DNA of 64,000 nt from Bacillus sp. CH140a_4T (GTDB lineage: Bacteria > Bacillota > Bacilli > Bacillales > Bacillaceae_G), in assembly GCF_008923725.1 (NCBI RefSeq), contig NZ_WBPF01000013.1:62001-126000 (forward strand), in the 5' to 3' direction. The notes beneath the pieces are model-generated. The model was not told where the DNA came from, did no database searches, and saw only the letters and a program-made list of their open reading frames with translations. Position 1 is the first letter of the stretch, and the number at the start of each line of letters is the position of its first letter. Shown here one piece after another: positions 10,309 through 19,965 of this stretch. The position numbers and the translations under genes are program-made.

Positions 10309-11175
10309 TTACATAAATTCAGCAACAAGTTCATCAAACATTTTCTGATCCATATTTAAATCAGCTTGCACTAAAGGCTTCTCACTATAACCTTTTACAA
10401 GTTCTTGGTATGAAGGTTGCGCTGTATTTTGATATATTAAACCTGTTACTAATCCGTTATTTTCCATTAACGTTTGCATAGCCATCATGCGATTAGATGG
10501 ATCATATCCCTCTACTGTACTTAGTTTTGTTAAATTCTCTTTAAACCAATCGTAAGTATTTACTTTATTGTAAGTAACACATGGGCTGTATACGTTAATT
10601 AATGAAAATCCTTTATGGTTAATACCAGCTTCAATAATTTGTGTTAATTCTTTTAAATCACTTGAAAAGCTTTGCGCCACAAATGTCGCACCAGCTGTTA
10701 AAGCCATTTCCATAACATTTAGTGACGGTTCAATTGAACCTTGTGGTGTGCTTTTCGTTTTAAATCCAGCTTCACTACGCGGTGAAGTTTGCCCTTTTGT
10801 TAATCCGTAAATTTGGTTATCCATTACGATGTACGTAATGTCGATGTTACGACGAATAGAATGGATTGTATGTCCCATACCAATCGCAAATCCATCACCG
10901 TCACCACCTGATGCGATAACTGTTAAATCACGATTTGCCATTTTCACACCTTGTGCAATTGGAAGGGCACGACCATGAATACTATGCACACCATATGAAT
11001 TAATATAACCTGAAATACGACCTGAACAGCCGATACCGGAGATAACAGCAAGTTCATCTGGATTTAAGCCAACGTTAGCTGCCGCACGTTGAATTGCAGC
11101 TTGCACCGAGAAGTCTCCGCAACCTGGGCACCAGTTTGGTTTTACACTGTTACGAAAGTCCTTAAATGTTGCCAT
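10309..11175 (-). CDS. korB: 2-oxoacid:ferredoxin oxidoreductase, beta subunit
   Basis: This is the thiamine-diphosphate subunit of a 2-oxoacid:ferredoxin oxidoreductase, which oxidatively decarboxylates a 2-oxoacid to an acyl-CoA and reduces ferredoxin. It carries WCPGCGDFS at residues 14-22 and SGIGCSGR near 46, cysteines typical of cluster ligands in this subunit, then GDGDGFAIG near 91 for ThDP/Mg binding. The 288-residue length fits the KorB type. Its first 14 nt overlap the end of korA, indicating translational coupling. The substrate is most often 2-oxoglutarate in annotated homologues, but the sequence alone does not prove it. Confidence 0.92.
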   Translation of the reverse strand: MATFKDFRNSVKPNWCPGCGDFSVQAAIQRAAANVGLNPDELAVISGIGCSGRISGYINSYGVHSIHGRALPIAQGVKMANRDLTVIASGGDGDGFAIGMGHTIHSIRRNIDITYIVMDNQIYGLTKGQTSPRSEAGFKTKSTPQGSIEPSLNVMEMALTAGATFVAQSFSSDLKELTQIIEAGINHKGFSLINVYSPCVTYNKVNTYDWFKENLTKLSTVEGYDPSNRMMAMQTLMENNGLVTGLIYQNTAQPSYQELVKGYSEKPLVQADLNMDQKMFDELVAEFM

Positions 11176-12919
11176 TTAATACAACCCCTTTTTTGCATTC
11201 GTTGTAAATCTCTTTCGGCAAGAATGGGTTCCCATCATATTTTAAAAGATTAGAAATTTTCTCACCGTTACCAAGATTCATTTTCATAATGTTAGCAAGC
11301 TGACCTGTCGCATTGTTTTCTACCACTACAACACGCTTCGCATTTTTCACAAGTGGATCGATTTCAGCTGTTGGGAACGGGTGAATTAAACGCACATGAG
11401 CATGGTTTACTTTCATACCCTCTTGTTCTAAGCGCTCCATTGCTTCTTCGATCGCACCACGAGTTGAGTTAAATCCAACAAGCAATACGTCCGCTTCTTC
11501 ATGCTTAACATTTTTATAGACAGGGGTATTAAACTTCAAGTTCTCCATTTTACGGAAACGTTTGTCCATTTGATCTTTACGGTTTATTGCTGATTCAGAT
11601 GGTTTACCAGTTTCATCATGTTCTACACCTGTAACATGGTGAACACCATTTTTCATACCAGGTAAAACACGCGGTGAAACGCCATCTTCTGTTACTTCAT
11701 AACGCTTGAAGTATGCTTTATTTTCACGTTCTGGTAATTCCGCTTCTAAATCAAGCTTACCGCGACGAATTTCCACTCTATCTAACGTAAGCGGTTCTAC
11801 AGTTTGTTTTCCTAAAGAAAGCTGTAAATCCGTTAAGAAAATAACAGGTACTTGATATTCTTCAGCTAGGTTAAATGCTTCTACAATATCATAGAAAGCT
11901 TCTTCAACTGTACTTGGCGCCATTACGATTTTTGGAATCTCACCGTGCGTACCGTAAATCATCGCCATTAAATCCGACTGCTCTTGTTTCGTTGGTAATC
12001 CTGTACTTGGACCACCACGTTGTGTATCAACAATGACTAATGGTGTTTCTGTAATACCCGCTAAACCAATCGCTTCCATCATTAAAGATAGACCCGGACC
12101 AGCAGATGCAGTTAATGTACGAACACCAGCATAGTTTGCACCGATTGCCATTGTACAAGCTGCGATTTCATCCTCAGTTTGGATTACTGTCCCACCAACT
12201 TTTGGCAATTTTTTAATTAAGTATTCCATAATTTCAGATGCAGGTGTTATTGGATATGCAGACATAAAGCGAGCACCACCAGCTACCGCACCAAATGCGA
12301 TTGCATCGTTTCCAATCATAAACATGCGTTTCTTACCATCAGCTTTTTCAAGCTGCATCATGTTCACTTTCTCACCTAGCAACTCTTTCATATATTGAGA
12401 GCCACGTTTAATTGCGTCCATATTCTTTTGAACGACTTGTTCTCCTTTACGACCAAAGATCTCTTCAACAACATCTAAATAAGCTGTTTCATCTAATCCT
12501 AATACCGCACTTGATGCCCCAACAGCAACCATGTTTTTCATTAATGATGTGCCTAATTCTGAAGCAATATCTGTAAACGGTATCACATATAGATTTACAT
12601 CTGTATTGTCAGGAATTGTTGGATTAAACTTCGCGTCCGCAACTACAATTCCGCCTGGACGTAGTTCGTGGAAGTTAAAGTCAATTGTTTCTTGATCAAA
12701 AGCAATTAAAATATCTAAATCATCTGAGATCGCGCGTACTTCTGTTGTACTTACACGAATTTTATTATTTGTATGGCCGCCTTTAATACGTGATGAGAAG
12801 TGGCGGTAACCGTATAGGTAATATCCTAATCGGTTTAATGCAATACAGAAGATTTCTCCTGTACTTTCAATTCCTTCACCTTGTTGGCCTCCAACTTTCC
12901 ATGAAAGTTGACTAATCAT
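11162..12919 (-). CDS. korA: 2-oxoacid:ferredoxin oxidoreductase, fused gamma-alpha subunit
   Basis: This is the large subunit paired with KorB. The first 185 residues are a gamma-type domain (VGGQQGEGIESTGE near the start, HTNNKIRVS) and the rest is the alpha domain with the YPITPASEI motif near residue 222. The gamma-alpha fusion of 585 residues is the usual two-subunit architecture in Bacillus and Actinobacteria. The ATG is preceded by GGGGTG. The enzyme is cytoplasmic and can bypass the 2-oxoglutarate dehydrogenase complex or supply reduced ferredoxin. In B. subtilis the corresponding interval between spoVS and miaB carries other genes (tdh-kbl), so this operon is a lineage-specific arrangement. 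Confidence 0.93.
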   Translation of the reverse strand: MISQLSWKVGGQQGEGIESTGEIFCIALNRLGYYLYGYRHFSSRIKGGHTNNKIRVSTTEVRAISDDLDILIAFDQETIDFNFHELRPGGIVVADAKFNPTIPDNTDVNLYVIPFTDIASELGTSLMKNMVAVGASSAVLGLDETAYLDVVEEIFGRKGEQVVQKNMDAIKRGSQYMKELLGEKVNMMQLEKADGKKRMFMIGNDAIAFGAVAGGARFMSAYPITPASEIMEYLIKKLPKVGGTVIQTEDEIAACTMAIGANYAGVRTLTASAGPGLSLMMEAIGLAGITETPLVIVDTQRGGPSTGLPTKQEQSDLMAMIYGTHGEIPKIVMAPSTVEEAFYDIVEAFNLAEEYQVPVIFLTDLQLSLGKQTVEPLTLDRVEIRRGKLDLEAELPERENKAYFKRYEVTEDGVSPRVLPGMKNGVHHVTGVEHDETGKPSESAINRKDQMDKRFRKMENLKFNTPVYKNVKHEEADVLLVGFNSTRGAIEEAMERLEQEGMKVNHAHVRLIHPFPTAEIDPLVKNAKRVVVVENNATGQLANIMKMNLGNGEKISNLLKYDGNPFLPKEIYNECKKGVVLNGNI

Positions 12920-12983
12920 CTCCTACACCCCTTTTGGCTGCATTCATTGTAGTGTATTTTTTTACAGTAATAGTTTAGCATTT

Positions 12984-13012
12984 TTTATACAAATAAACTA
13001 CAACGGACGCAA
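12984..13012 (-). promoter_or_regulatory. putative σA promoter of korAB
   Basis: TTGCGT, 17 nt, TATAAA on the minus strand, about 70 nt upstream of korA. The spacing is ideal and both boxes are near consensus. Confidence 0.5.
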
Positions 13013-13146
13013 ATTATGCCTCTTCTGATTTCCCTGAATCTTTAGTATAAAGCTATTTTGTTTTTCATTCTAGTATTAGGTCTTAAAAAAAGCAATAATA
13101 TCAAATGAATTTATTCTGATTTTTCTGTATTTTCAAACCGAAAATC

Positions 13147-14070
13147 TTAAAAGCTTATATGTTCAACAAAATTATCATATAAAAATCGCTCTACAGTAGA
13201 TGCAGCATAGTGTTTACAAAGCTCATTAATTACATTTTCATACTCTCCATACGCTGATACATTTACAACTGTTTCTAATATCCCATCAAAATCCGAACCA
13301 AACCCTACATTGTTCTCTCCACCTAATGAACAGATATATTCGATGTGTTTTACTATATCTGCTATATTCGCTTGTTTTTCACTCGTTAGAAACTGTGGTA
13401 CAAAAGTAACACCGATCATGCTATTTCGCTTTATAAGAGCCCTAAGTTGTTCATCGTTTAAATTACGTGGGTGCTGACAAAGTTTCGTACAATTTGAATG
13501 GGAAGCAATAGGATTTTTTGCAATTTCTATCACATCCCAAAAGCTTCTTTCATTCAGATGAGACACATCAGTCCATACATGTAACTCATTAAGTTCTTGT
13601 ACAACATATTTACCAAAGGTCGTTAAACCCGCCCCACGTGTCTCTAGCGCACCATCAGCTAATAAATTGGCATAATTCCATGTTAGTCCAAAAGAACGTA
13701 CTCCTAGGCGATAAAACAACCGTAATTTCATTGTATCTTTTCCAATTGCTTCGCATCCTTCTAGTGTTAATATCGCTCCAATCTCGTCCTGTTTTAACAT
13801 GTTAATATCATCTTTTGTCTGAATAAACTTCACACCCGGTAATGATAAAATTTCATTGTAAAAAATATCTATCATTTGTAATGCCGCTTCAAATCGTTTT
13901 TCATATAGCACCGTTTCTGGCACATATATAGCAAAGCATTGTATACTTCCTTTTCTTTTCTTTAACTGTTCAAATGTAATATGTAATTGCGGATCGTTTT
14001 TAAAATCCTTTTTCCCCTGTGCATTCCATATCTGAAAGAGTACATCACAATGAGCATCAAAAATTTTCAT
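13147..14070 (-). CDS. membrane dipeptidase family protein (peptidase M19)
   Basis: This is a zinc dipeptidase of the renal-dipeptidase family, hydrolysing dipeptides including D-amino-acid-containing ones. Metal-binding DAHCD is at residues 4-8, and SHSNCTKLCQHPRNLND in the middle matches the family's conserved histidine region. The GFGSDFDG motif near the C terminus is also typical. I chose ATG 14070 (MKIFDAHC) because GGAGG lies 8 nt upstream. Two in-frame ATGs further upstream are too close to, or inside, the spoVS terminator. At 307 residues there is no signal peptide, so despite the family name it is probably cytoplasmic. It lies directly downstream of spoVS behind a strong terminator. 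Confidence 0.9.
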   Translation of the reverse strand: MKIFDAHCDVLFQIWNAQGKKDFKNDPQLHITFEQLKKRKGSIQCFAIYVPETVLYEKRFEAALQMIDIFYNEILSLPGVKFIQTKDDINMLKQDEIGAILTLEGCEAIGKDTMKLRLFYRLGVRSFGLTWNYANLLADGALETRGAGLTTFGKYVVQELNELHVWTDVSHLNERSFWDVIEIAKNPIASHSNCTKLCQHPRNLNDEQLRALIKRNSMIGVTFVPQFLTSEKQANIADIVKHIEYICSLGGENNVGFGSDFDGILETVVNVSAYGEYENVINELCKHYAASTVERFLYDNFVEHISF

Positions 14071-14086
14071 TTCCATTCCTCCATTA

Positions 14087-14123
14087 TAAAAACAACCTGT
14101 TTGCATACTGCAAACAGGTTGTT
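14087..14123 (-). terminator. terminator after spoVS
   Basis: A perfect 15-bp stem (AACAACCTGTTTGCA and complement) with a 3-nt loop and T-run starts 5 nt after the spoVS stop. It ends only about 20 nt before the dipeptidase start, so dipeptidase expression must come from read-through or a promoter inside this hairpin region. Confidence 0.9.
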
Positions 14124-14128
14124 TAAAC

Positions 14129-14389
14129 TTAACGAGGTTCTACAATTAATTTTATTGCTGTACGCTCTTCCCCATCAATCATAATATCCGTAAACGCTGG
14201 GATACAAATCAGGTCCAAACCACTAGGCGCTACAAATCCTCTTGCAATTGCTACTGCCTTTACCGCTTGGTTCAATGCACCTGCACCAATGGCTTGAATT
14301 TCTGCTGTTCCGCGTTCGCGAATAACACCTGCAAGTGCACCAGCTACAGAATTAGGGACCGACGTTGCTTTAACTTTTAATATTTCCAT
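14129..14389 (-). CDS. spoVS: stage V sporulation protein S
   Basis: SpoVS is a small Alba-like protein needed for coat assembly and progression past stage V in B. subtilis. I chose ATG 14389 (MEILKVKATS) with GGAGG upstream. This gives 86 residues, the exact family length, and leaves a 13-codon upstream extension untranslated. The sequence is the highly conserved Ala/Gly-rich SpoVS domain (SVAGALAG, IGAGALNQAVKA). A σH-type promoter upstream fits early sporulation control. It neighbours ymdB and rny as in B. subtilis. Confidence 0.96.
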   Translation of the reverse strand: MEILKVKATSVPNSVAGALAGVIRERGTAEIQAIGAGALNQAVKAVAIARGFVAPSGLDLICIPAFTDIMIDGEERTAIKLIVEPR

Positions 14390-14445
14390 TCCGCGTTTCC
14401 TCCTCGTTTCTATAAAAAGTATTAGCAATTATTTCACTTTAACTT

Positions 14446-14476
14446 ATATTCACGAGGAATGACGCGTATTCCTGCT
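14446..14476 (-). promoter_or_regulatory. σH-type promoter of spoVS
   Basis: The minus strand reads GCAGGAATA, then about 15 nt, then GAATATA, which fits the σH consensus (RNAGGAWWW ... GAAT). It lies about 60 nt upstream of spoVS. B. subtilis spoVS is σH-dependent, which supports the call. Confidence 0.6.
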
Positions 14477-14538
14477 AAATTTCTGTAATTTTTCTAAAAA
14501 ATTAAAAAATAATAACTTTTCTAAAATCTATCCAGGAA

Positions 14539-15333
14539 TTACTCAAAAAATGGCTGATCATCATTAATTAAGATACGCTGAATTTTCTTAGCTTTTCCTG
14601 TATTAGGATCCACATCAACTAACACTGCACTTAATTGTGTTCTACCACTTGTCACTTCAAATCGTACTGGTAAGTTTGTTAAAAACTTCTTCAATACCGC
14701 TTCTCGATCCATACCTAAAATCCCATCGTAAGGTCCTGTCATACCAACATCTGTGATATATGCGGTTCCGCTTGGTAAAATACGATTATCTGCTGTAGGA
14801 ACATGTGTATGTGTACCCACTACTGCTGTAGCACGACCATCTACATACCAACCTAACGCTTGTTTTTCACTTGTAGTTTCCGCATGAAAATCAATAAAGA
14901 TAATATTCGTACGTTTTTTTGCAATGTTAATTAATTCATCCACTTTACGGAATGGGCAATCAATCGGAGGAAGGAATGTACGTCCTTGTAAGTTAATAAC
15001 TGCAACTTCTGTTCCATTACAGTTCACAAAGATAAGTCCTTTTCCTGGAGTTCCTTCTGGGAAGTTAGCTGGTCTTGCAAGATATTTTGCGTCATCAATA
15101 AATTCAAATACTTCACGGTTATCCCAAGCGTGGTTTCCAAGTGTAACCGCTTGTGCCCCGCATTCTAAAAAGTTTCGATATATTTTTTCCGTAATTCCAC
15201 GTCCACCTGCTGCATTTTCTCCATTAATAATGGTTACTGTAGGTGTATATTTCTTTTTTAATGCCGGTACGTATTGTTGAATCATACCTCTACCAGGAGA
15301 TCCTACTACATCCCCAACAAATAATATTCTCAT
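14539..15333 (-). CDS. ymdB: metallophosphoesterase YmdB
   Basis: YmdB is a calcineurin-like phosphodiesterase that hydrolyses 2',3'-cyclic nucleotides in vitro and affects the motility/biofilm switch in B. subtilis. Metal-binding motifs appear in order: GDVVGSPGR (residues 7-15), NGENAAGG (38-45), GNHAWDNRE (66-74), DFHAETTSEK (about 150) and GTHTHVPTAD (about 175). The length of 264 residues is standard, and the ATG has GGAAGGG upstream. It lies about 150 nt downstream of rny, whose terminator separates them, so it may have partial independence. Confidence 0.94.
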   Translation of the reverse strand: MRILFVGDVVGSPGRGMIQQYVPALKKKYTPTVTIINGENAAGGRGITEKIYRNFLECGAQAVTLGNHAWDNREVFEFIDDAKYLARPANFPEGTPGKGLIFVNCNGTEVAVINLQGRTFLPPIDCPFRKVDELINIAKKRTNIIFIDFHAETTSEKQALGWYVDGRATAVVGTHTHVPTADNRILPSGTAYITDVGMTGPYDGILGMDREAVLKKFLTNLPVRFEVTSGRTQLSAVLVDVDPNTGKAKKIQRILINDDQPFFE

Positions 15334-15460
15334 ATGTCTTACCCTTCCTATGTACTACATTTTTTATTACTAAAGCTTCAAGTGATTCCCTTACAATATA
15401 TGTATTATAAGTTTGTTTCACTTGTATACTAATTCCCTTTATTTTAACCAATTCCAACAC

Positions 15461-15494
15461 AAAAAAATAAAGTGGTGTTTCACCACTTTATTTT
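15461..15494 (-). terminator. terminator after rny
   Basis: A 14-bp stem (AAAATAAAGTGGTG and complement) with a 3-nt loop and a T-run on the minus strand overlaps the rny stop codon. Confidence 0.85.
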
Positions 15495-17050
15495 GCGTAT
15501 TCCACTGCACGTGTTTCACGAATAACAGTTACTTTAATATGTCCTGGATAATCCAGTTCATTCTCAATACGTTTTCGAATATCACGAGCTAAACGATGAG
15601 CTTCTAAATCATCAATTGTATCTGGTTTTACCAGAATACGAACTTCTCGTCCTGCTTGAATTGCGAAAGATTTTTCTACGCCTTCATAAGACTCTGAAAT
15701 CTCTTCTAACTTTTCAAGACGACGAATATAGTTCTCAAGAGTTTCACTACGAGCTCCAGGTCTTGCAGCTGATAATGCATCTGCTGCTGCAACTAAAACT
15801 GCAATGATAGAAGTTGGTTCTGTGTCCCCATGGTGAGATGCAATACTGTTTATAACTACAGGATGCTCTTTATATTTCGTTGCGAGTTCAACACCAATTT
15901 CAACGTGGCTACCTTCTACTTCATGGTCAATCGCTTTACCGATATCATGTAATAGACCAGCACGTCTCGCTAGTTTTTCGTCCTCACCAAGCTCTGCTGC
16001 CATAAGTCCAGTTAAATATGCAACTTCCATAGAGTGTTTTAAGACGTTTTGTCCGTAACTTGTACGGTATTTTAAACGACCTAAAATCTTAATTAAATCT
16101 GGATGTAATCCGTGAACACCCACTTCAAACGTTGTTTGCTCTCCGACTTCGCGAATATACTCGTCCACTTCACGTCTTGATTTTTCGACCATCTCTTCAA
16201 TACGCGCTGGGTGAATACGTCCGTCCTGTACTAGTTTATCAAGAGCGATACGAGCTGTTTCACGACGAATTGGGTCGAATCCAGAAAGGATAACCGCTTC
16301 TGGTGTATCATCGATAATTAGGTCAATACCTGTTAACGTTTCTAACGTACGAATATTTCGACCTTCACGTCCGATAATACGTCCCTTCATTTCGTCATTT
16401 GGAAGATTTACAACCGAAACGGTCGTTTCAGCAACATGATCAGCTGCACATCTTTGCATTGCAAGAGATAAAATCTCTTTTGCTTTCTTATCCGCTTCTT
16501 CTTTCGCACGAACTTCACTTTCTTTTACCATTACGGCAATTTCATGAGAAACTTCACTTTCTACTTTACCAAGAATAATTGCTTTCGCTTGTTCGCGTGT
16601 CAGATTGGAAATGCGCTCTAATTCTGTTTGTTGCTTTTGAACTAACTCTCCCACTTTGCTTTCCAACTCTTCAATCTGTTGTTGTTTCGCTACAAGAGAA
16701 TCCTCTTTCTTTTCTAACTGTAGCTCGCGTTTATCGAGCGTTTCGTCTTTACGATCAAGGTTCTCTTCTTTTTGCATTAAACGATTTTCTTGTTTTTGTA
16801 ATTCGCTTCTACGGTCACGAATTTCTAATTCAGCTTCTGTACGAAGTGTATGAATTTCATCCTTTGCTTCTAAAAGCGCTTCTTTCTTAAGTGCTTCAGC
16901 CTCACGATTCGCTTCGTCTAGAATACGTTTCGCTTCATTAGCTGCACCATTAATCTTCGCTTCAGCAATAGACTTTCGAACAAAAAAGCCAACAACTGCA
17001 CCGACTGTTGCAAGCAAAATGGAGATGAGTATCCAAACTGTACTACTCAT
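15488..17050 (-). CDS. rny: ribonuclease Y
   Basis: RNase Y is the membrane-anchored endoribonuclease that starts decay of many mRNAs in Firmicutes. It has an N-terminal membrane helix (about 4-24), a long charged coiled coil (about 30-200), a KH domain ([15 protein letters not shown]) and an HD domain with [11 protein letters not shown] chose ATG 17050 ([10 protein letters not shown]) because GGGGAGGTG sits just upstream; this gives 520 residues as expected and drops a 21-residue extension without a ribosome binding site. Its partners ricA, pnp and rnjB are all in this window, though not in one operon. Confidence 0.97.
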   Translation of the reverse strand: MSSTVWILISILLATVGAVVGFFVRKSIAEAKINGAANEAKRILDEANREAEALKKEALLEAKDEIHTLRTEAELEIRDRRSELQKQENRLMQKEENLDRKDETLDKRELQLEKKEDSLVAKQQQIEELESKVGELVQKQQTELERISNLTREQAKAIILGKVESEVSHEIAVMVKESEVRAKEEADKKAKEILSLAMQRCAADHVAETTVSVVNLPNDEMKGRIIGREGRNIRTLETLTGIDLIIDDTPEAVILSGFDPIRRETARIALDKLVQDGRIHPARIEEMVEKSRREVDEYIREVGEQTTFEVGVHGLHPDLIKILGRLKYRTSYGQNVLKHSMEVAYLTGLMAAELGEDEKLARRAGLLHDIGKAIDHEVEGSHVEIGVELATKYKEHPVVINSIASHHGDTEPTSIIAVLVAAADALSAARPGARSETLENYIRRLEKLEEISESYEGVEKSFAIQAGREVRILVKPDTIDDLEAHRLARDIRKRIENELDYPGHIKVTVIRETRAVEYAK

Positions 17051-17267
17051 GATTTCACCTCCCCTTGCTATGAATGAAAAAAGACTGTCGGCATGTACAT
17101 TGAATACCAACATACAGCAAAGACCGTCGTCCCGCTTTTTAAGGGACTTTCTTCATTTCACAATTAAAATGTCATATTATTATTTCGGCAAGATTTAAGT
17201 CTTACTCCGAATATTACTTCTCTTCTTGAGAAGAGTGTTTCGTATATAAGAAAAAATATACATTCTC

Positions 17268-17296
17268 ATTGTATCTATCGCAATTTTCATTGTCAA
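17268..17296 (-). promoter_or_regulatory. σA promoter of rny
   Basis: TTGACA, 17 nt, TACAAT on the minus strand, about 218 nt upstream of the rny start. The -35 is perfect and the -10 differs in one base. Confidence 0.75.
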
Positions 17297-17498
17297 GCGT
17301 TGTCTACTTTTACTTTCTTTACCTTCAGCCCTAATTCATATATGAATTTAAAAAGCAGACAGCATATTATCCTGGAAAACCTTAGTAAATTCCAGTTTAT
17401 TCATATAAAACATGCATATATTCCTCTTTATACATAGCCTTTTATGCAGATTAAATATTTTCTCTCCAACGATATACAACGCTTTCATAATAATTAAA

Positions 17499-17530
17499 AA
17501 TAAAAGACACGGGACCGTGTCTTTTATTTT
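17499..17530 (-). terminator. terminator after recA
   Basis: AATAAAAGACACGG and its complement form a 14-bp stem with a 2-nt loop (effectively a tetraloop) and T-run, directly after the recA stop. Confidence 0.88.
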
Positions 17531-18562
17531 TTAATCTTGAAGATTTGAATCTTCCGTGTCTTCCACACCAGAGTCTTCACCAATTCCGTGATGATCACGA
17601 ACAAAGAAGGCAATTTCCTCTCTTAAATCCGTATTCTCTTTTAAGAATTGCTTCGAATTTTCACGACCTTGTCCTAAACGCTCTTCATTATAAGAGTACC
17701 AAGCACCACTCTTTTGAACGATATCAAGTTCAGAAGCCATATCTAAGATTTCACCTTCTCTTGAAATACCTTCTCCGTACATAATATCAACTTCAGCAAC
17801 ACGGAATGGTGGTGCTACTTTATTCTTAACTACTTTTACTTTCGTTTTATTACCAACGATGTCGTTACCTTGCTTTAATTGCTCCGCACGACGTACTTCA
17901 AGACGAACTGTTGAATAGAATTTCAACGCACGACCACCTGGAGTTGTTTCTGGGTTCCCGAACATAACCCCAACTTTTTCACGAATTTGGTTAATAAAGA
18001 TTGCGATTGTTTTTGATTTATTGATTGCACCTGACAGTTTACGAAGTGCTTGAGACATTAAACGAGCTTGTAAACCTACGTGTGAGTCACCCATGTCTCC
18101 TTCGATCTCAGCTTTCGGTACAAGAGCTGCTACAGAGTCAATTACGATAATATCAACCGCACCACTTCGTACAAGTGCTTCTGCGATTTCTAGTCCTTGC
18201 TCCCCTGTATCAGGTTGTGATAATAGTAATTCATCTATGTTAACGCCTAATTTTTGTGCATATACAGGATCCATTGCATGCTCCGCATCAATAAACGCTG
18301 CTTGTCCACCTTGACGCTGTACTTCAGCGATTGCGTGTAATGAAACTGTAGTTTTACCTGAACTTTCTGGTCCATAAATTTCGATAATACGGCCACGTGG
18401 GTATCCGCCTACCCCTAGTGCCACATCAAGTGCTAAAGAACCACTTGAAATTGTAGAAACTCTACGCTCCGCTTGTTCTCCTAATTTCATAATTGAACCT
18501 TTACCGAATTGCTTCTCTATTTGTTTTAACGCCATATCTAACGCTGCTTGACGATCACTCAT
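17531..18562 (-). CDS. recA: recombinase RecA
   Basis: RecA forms filaments on single-stranded DNA, catalyses strand exchange and triggers LexA self-cleavage. Walker [10 protein letters not shown] is near residue 65, Walker B ([12 protein letters not shown]) near 140, and loop L2 ([20 protein letters not shown]) near 195-214. The 343 residues are a normal length and the C-terminal tail is acidic. The frame is continuous; the group I intron reported in recA of some B. cereus-group strains is absent. A LexA-like box and σA promoter lie upstream, indicating SOS control. cinA is upstream behind its own terminator. Confidence 0.98.
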   Translation of the reverse strand: MSDRQAALDMALKQIEKQFGKGSIMKLGEQAERRVSTISSGSLALDVALGVGGYPRGRIIEIYGPESSGKTTVSLHAIAEVQRQGGQAAFIDAEHAMDPVYAQKLGVNIDELLLSQPDTGEQGLEIAEALVRSGAVDIIVIDSVAALVPKAEIEGDMGDSHVGLQARLMSQALRKLSGAINKSKTIAIFINQIREKVGVMFGNPETTPGGRALKFYSTVRLEVRRAEQLKQGNDIVGNKTKVKVVKNKVAPPFRVAEVDIMYGEGISREGEILDMASELDIVQKSGAWYSYNEERLGQGRENSKQFLKENTDLREEIAFFVRDHHGIGEDSGVEDTEDSNLQD

Positions 18563-18595
18563 TCAAAATTCCTCCTTAACTGAATTGCTAATCTT

Positions 18596-18625
18596 ATTAT
18601 ACCTATTTTCAATTCAATTTGCCAA
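18596..18625 (-). promoter_or_regulatory. σA promoter of recA
   Basis: TTGGCA, 18 nt, TATAAT on the minus strand, about 35 nt upstream of the recA start codon. Confidence 0.65.
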
Positions 18626-18632
18626 CAAAAAT

Positions 18633-18646
18633 CGAACATTTATTCG
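18633..18646 (-). promoter_or_regulatory. LexA (SOS) box of recA
   Basis: CGAATAAATGTTCG on the minus strand matches the Bacillus SOS consensus CGAACNNNNGTTCG with one mismatch in the left half. It lies just upstream of the recA -35 box, the same relative place as the B. subtilis recA operator. Confidence 0.68.
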
Positions 18647-18687
18647 ATTTTTTTATTTTCCATTAAACAAAACTGTATTTAAGTATT

Positions 18688-18727
18688 AAAAAAAGCTAGA
18701 AGAGACTTATATCTCTTCTAGCTTTTT
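18688..18727 (-). terminator. terminator after cinA
   Basis: A perfect 15-16-bp stem (AAAAGCTAGAAGAGA and complement) with T-run overlaps the cinA stop codon and insulates recA. Confidence 0.88.
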
Positions 18728-19945
18728 ATACAAATGATAAAATCCACATTTCACCGAACGTTCCCTAATTTGTTGACGACTTCCACTTAAATGAAGAGGA
18801 AAGACTGCAGTTGGTTCATCCTTAATCGCCAATCCAACGAATACTGTTCCCGGCTCTTTATGTTCCGAAGCATCCGGTCCTGCTACCCCAGTGAAACTAA
18901 TTCCGATATCCGCGTTTAATAAGCCCTTAACATTTTCAGCAAGATAACGAGCACATTCTTTACTAACTGCACCATCAGTAGACAACACTTCCACAGGTAC
19001 ATGTAAAACATGTTGCTTCACATCATTATGATAACAAATGACACCGCCTTTAAATACTGAAGACACACCAGCATTTTCTGTCACTTGATTGCCGAAGAGA
19101 CCACCGGTTAAACTTTCTGCACACGCTAAAGTTAATCCTTTTTTCTTCAATAACTCTATCGCCTTATCATGCAGAAACTCTTGATCATACCCGTAGAAAA
19201 ATTCTCCTACTCTTTCTAAAATCAAATCTTCCGTATACTGAATGAGTTTCGCCGCTTCATCAGCATTTTGATGTTTAGCAGTTAAACGTAGTGTCACTTC
19301 TCCATCATTTGCAAGGGGGGCGATTGTCGGGTTCGTTTGTCCATCAATTAAATCTTGAACTTTCACTTCTAATTGAGATTCCCCAATCCCGAAAAAGCGA
19401 AGCACACGTGAATAAATGTTTTCTCCTTTTGTAAAGTTACGTAAAAAAGGCTCTACATAACTTACATACATCGGCTTCATCTCTTTCGGTGGTCCTGGTA
19501 ATAAAATATAAACTTTTCCGTTCTTATTTAACCCCATACCAGGCGCCATGCCGTGATCATTTGCAAATACAGTTGCTCCATTCAAAACGAGCGCTTGCTT
19601 TTTATTATTCTCTGTGAACTCGCGACCTGTACGCTTAAAGTAATCGCTTATCGATGCTAATGCCTTTTTGTCATACACAAGCTCTTCACCCAAACTAGAA
19701 GATATCGTTTCTTTCGTCAAATCATCTTTTGTCGGGCCTAATCCACCTGTGAAAATAAGTATGTCAGCACGTTCTTCCGCAACTTCAATCGCCTGCTGTA
19801 ATCGCTTGTTATTATCTCCAACTACAGTATGGTAGTACACATTAATTCCGATTGAAGCTAACTTTTCAGATAAAAACTGGGCATTTGTATTCGCAATTTG
19901 TCCAAGTAATAATTCAGTTCCAACCGCAATAATTTCAGCATTCAT
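18707..19945 (-). CDS. cinA: competence/damage-inducible protein CinA
   Basis: CinA combines an N-terminal molybdopterin-binding-like (MoCF/COG1058) domain, residues about 1-170, with a C-terminal nicotinamide-nucleotide amidase (PncC-like) domain that begins near CAESLTGGL (about 275) and includes GVAGPDA. It is thought to act in pyridine-nucleotide recycling and, in some species, is recruited with RecA during competence. The 412-residue length is standard. The ATG has a GGGGGA ribosome binding site. It lies 20 nt after pgsA, so it is co-transcribed with it. Confidence 0.95.
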   Translation of the reverse strand: MNAEIIAVGTELLLGQIANTNAQFLSEKLASIGINVYYHTVVGDNNKRLQQAIEVAEERADILIFTGGLGPTKDDLTKETISSSLGEELVYDKKALASISDYFKRTGREFTENNKKQALVLNGATVFANDHGMAPGMGLNKNGKVYILLPGPPKEMKPMYVSYVEPFLRNFTKGENIYSRVLRFFGIGESQLEVKVQDLIDGQTNPTIAPLANDGEVTLRLTAKHQNADEAAKLIQYTEDLILERVGEFFYGYDQEFLHDKAIELLKKKGLTLACAESLTGGLFGNQVTENAGVSSVFKGGVICYHNDVKQHVLHVPVEVLSTDGAVSKECARYLAENVKGLLNADIGISFTGVAGPDASEHKEPGTVFVGLAIKDEPTAVFPLHLSGSRQQIRERSVKCGFYHLYKKLEEI

Positions 19946-19965
19946 CCCAATTCCCCCATAAACTT

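Larger units (their letters stand above)
17051..17530. other. rny leader and recA downstream region
   Basis: About 480 nt contain the rny promoter (17268-17296), a roughly 210-nt rny leader and the recA terminator. The leader contains a hairpin CTCTTC-TCAA-GAAGAG near 17220-17240 and another GTCCC-N9-GGGAC near 17125-17150. No gene is supported here. Confidence 0.6.
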
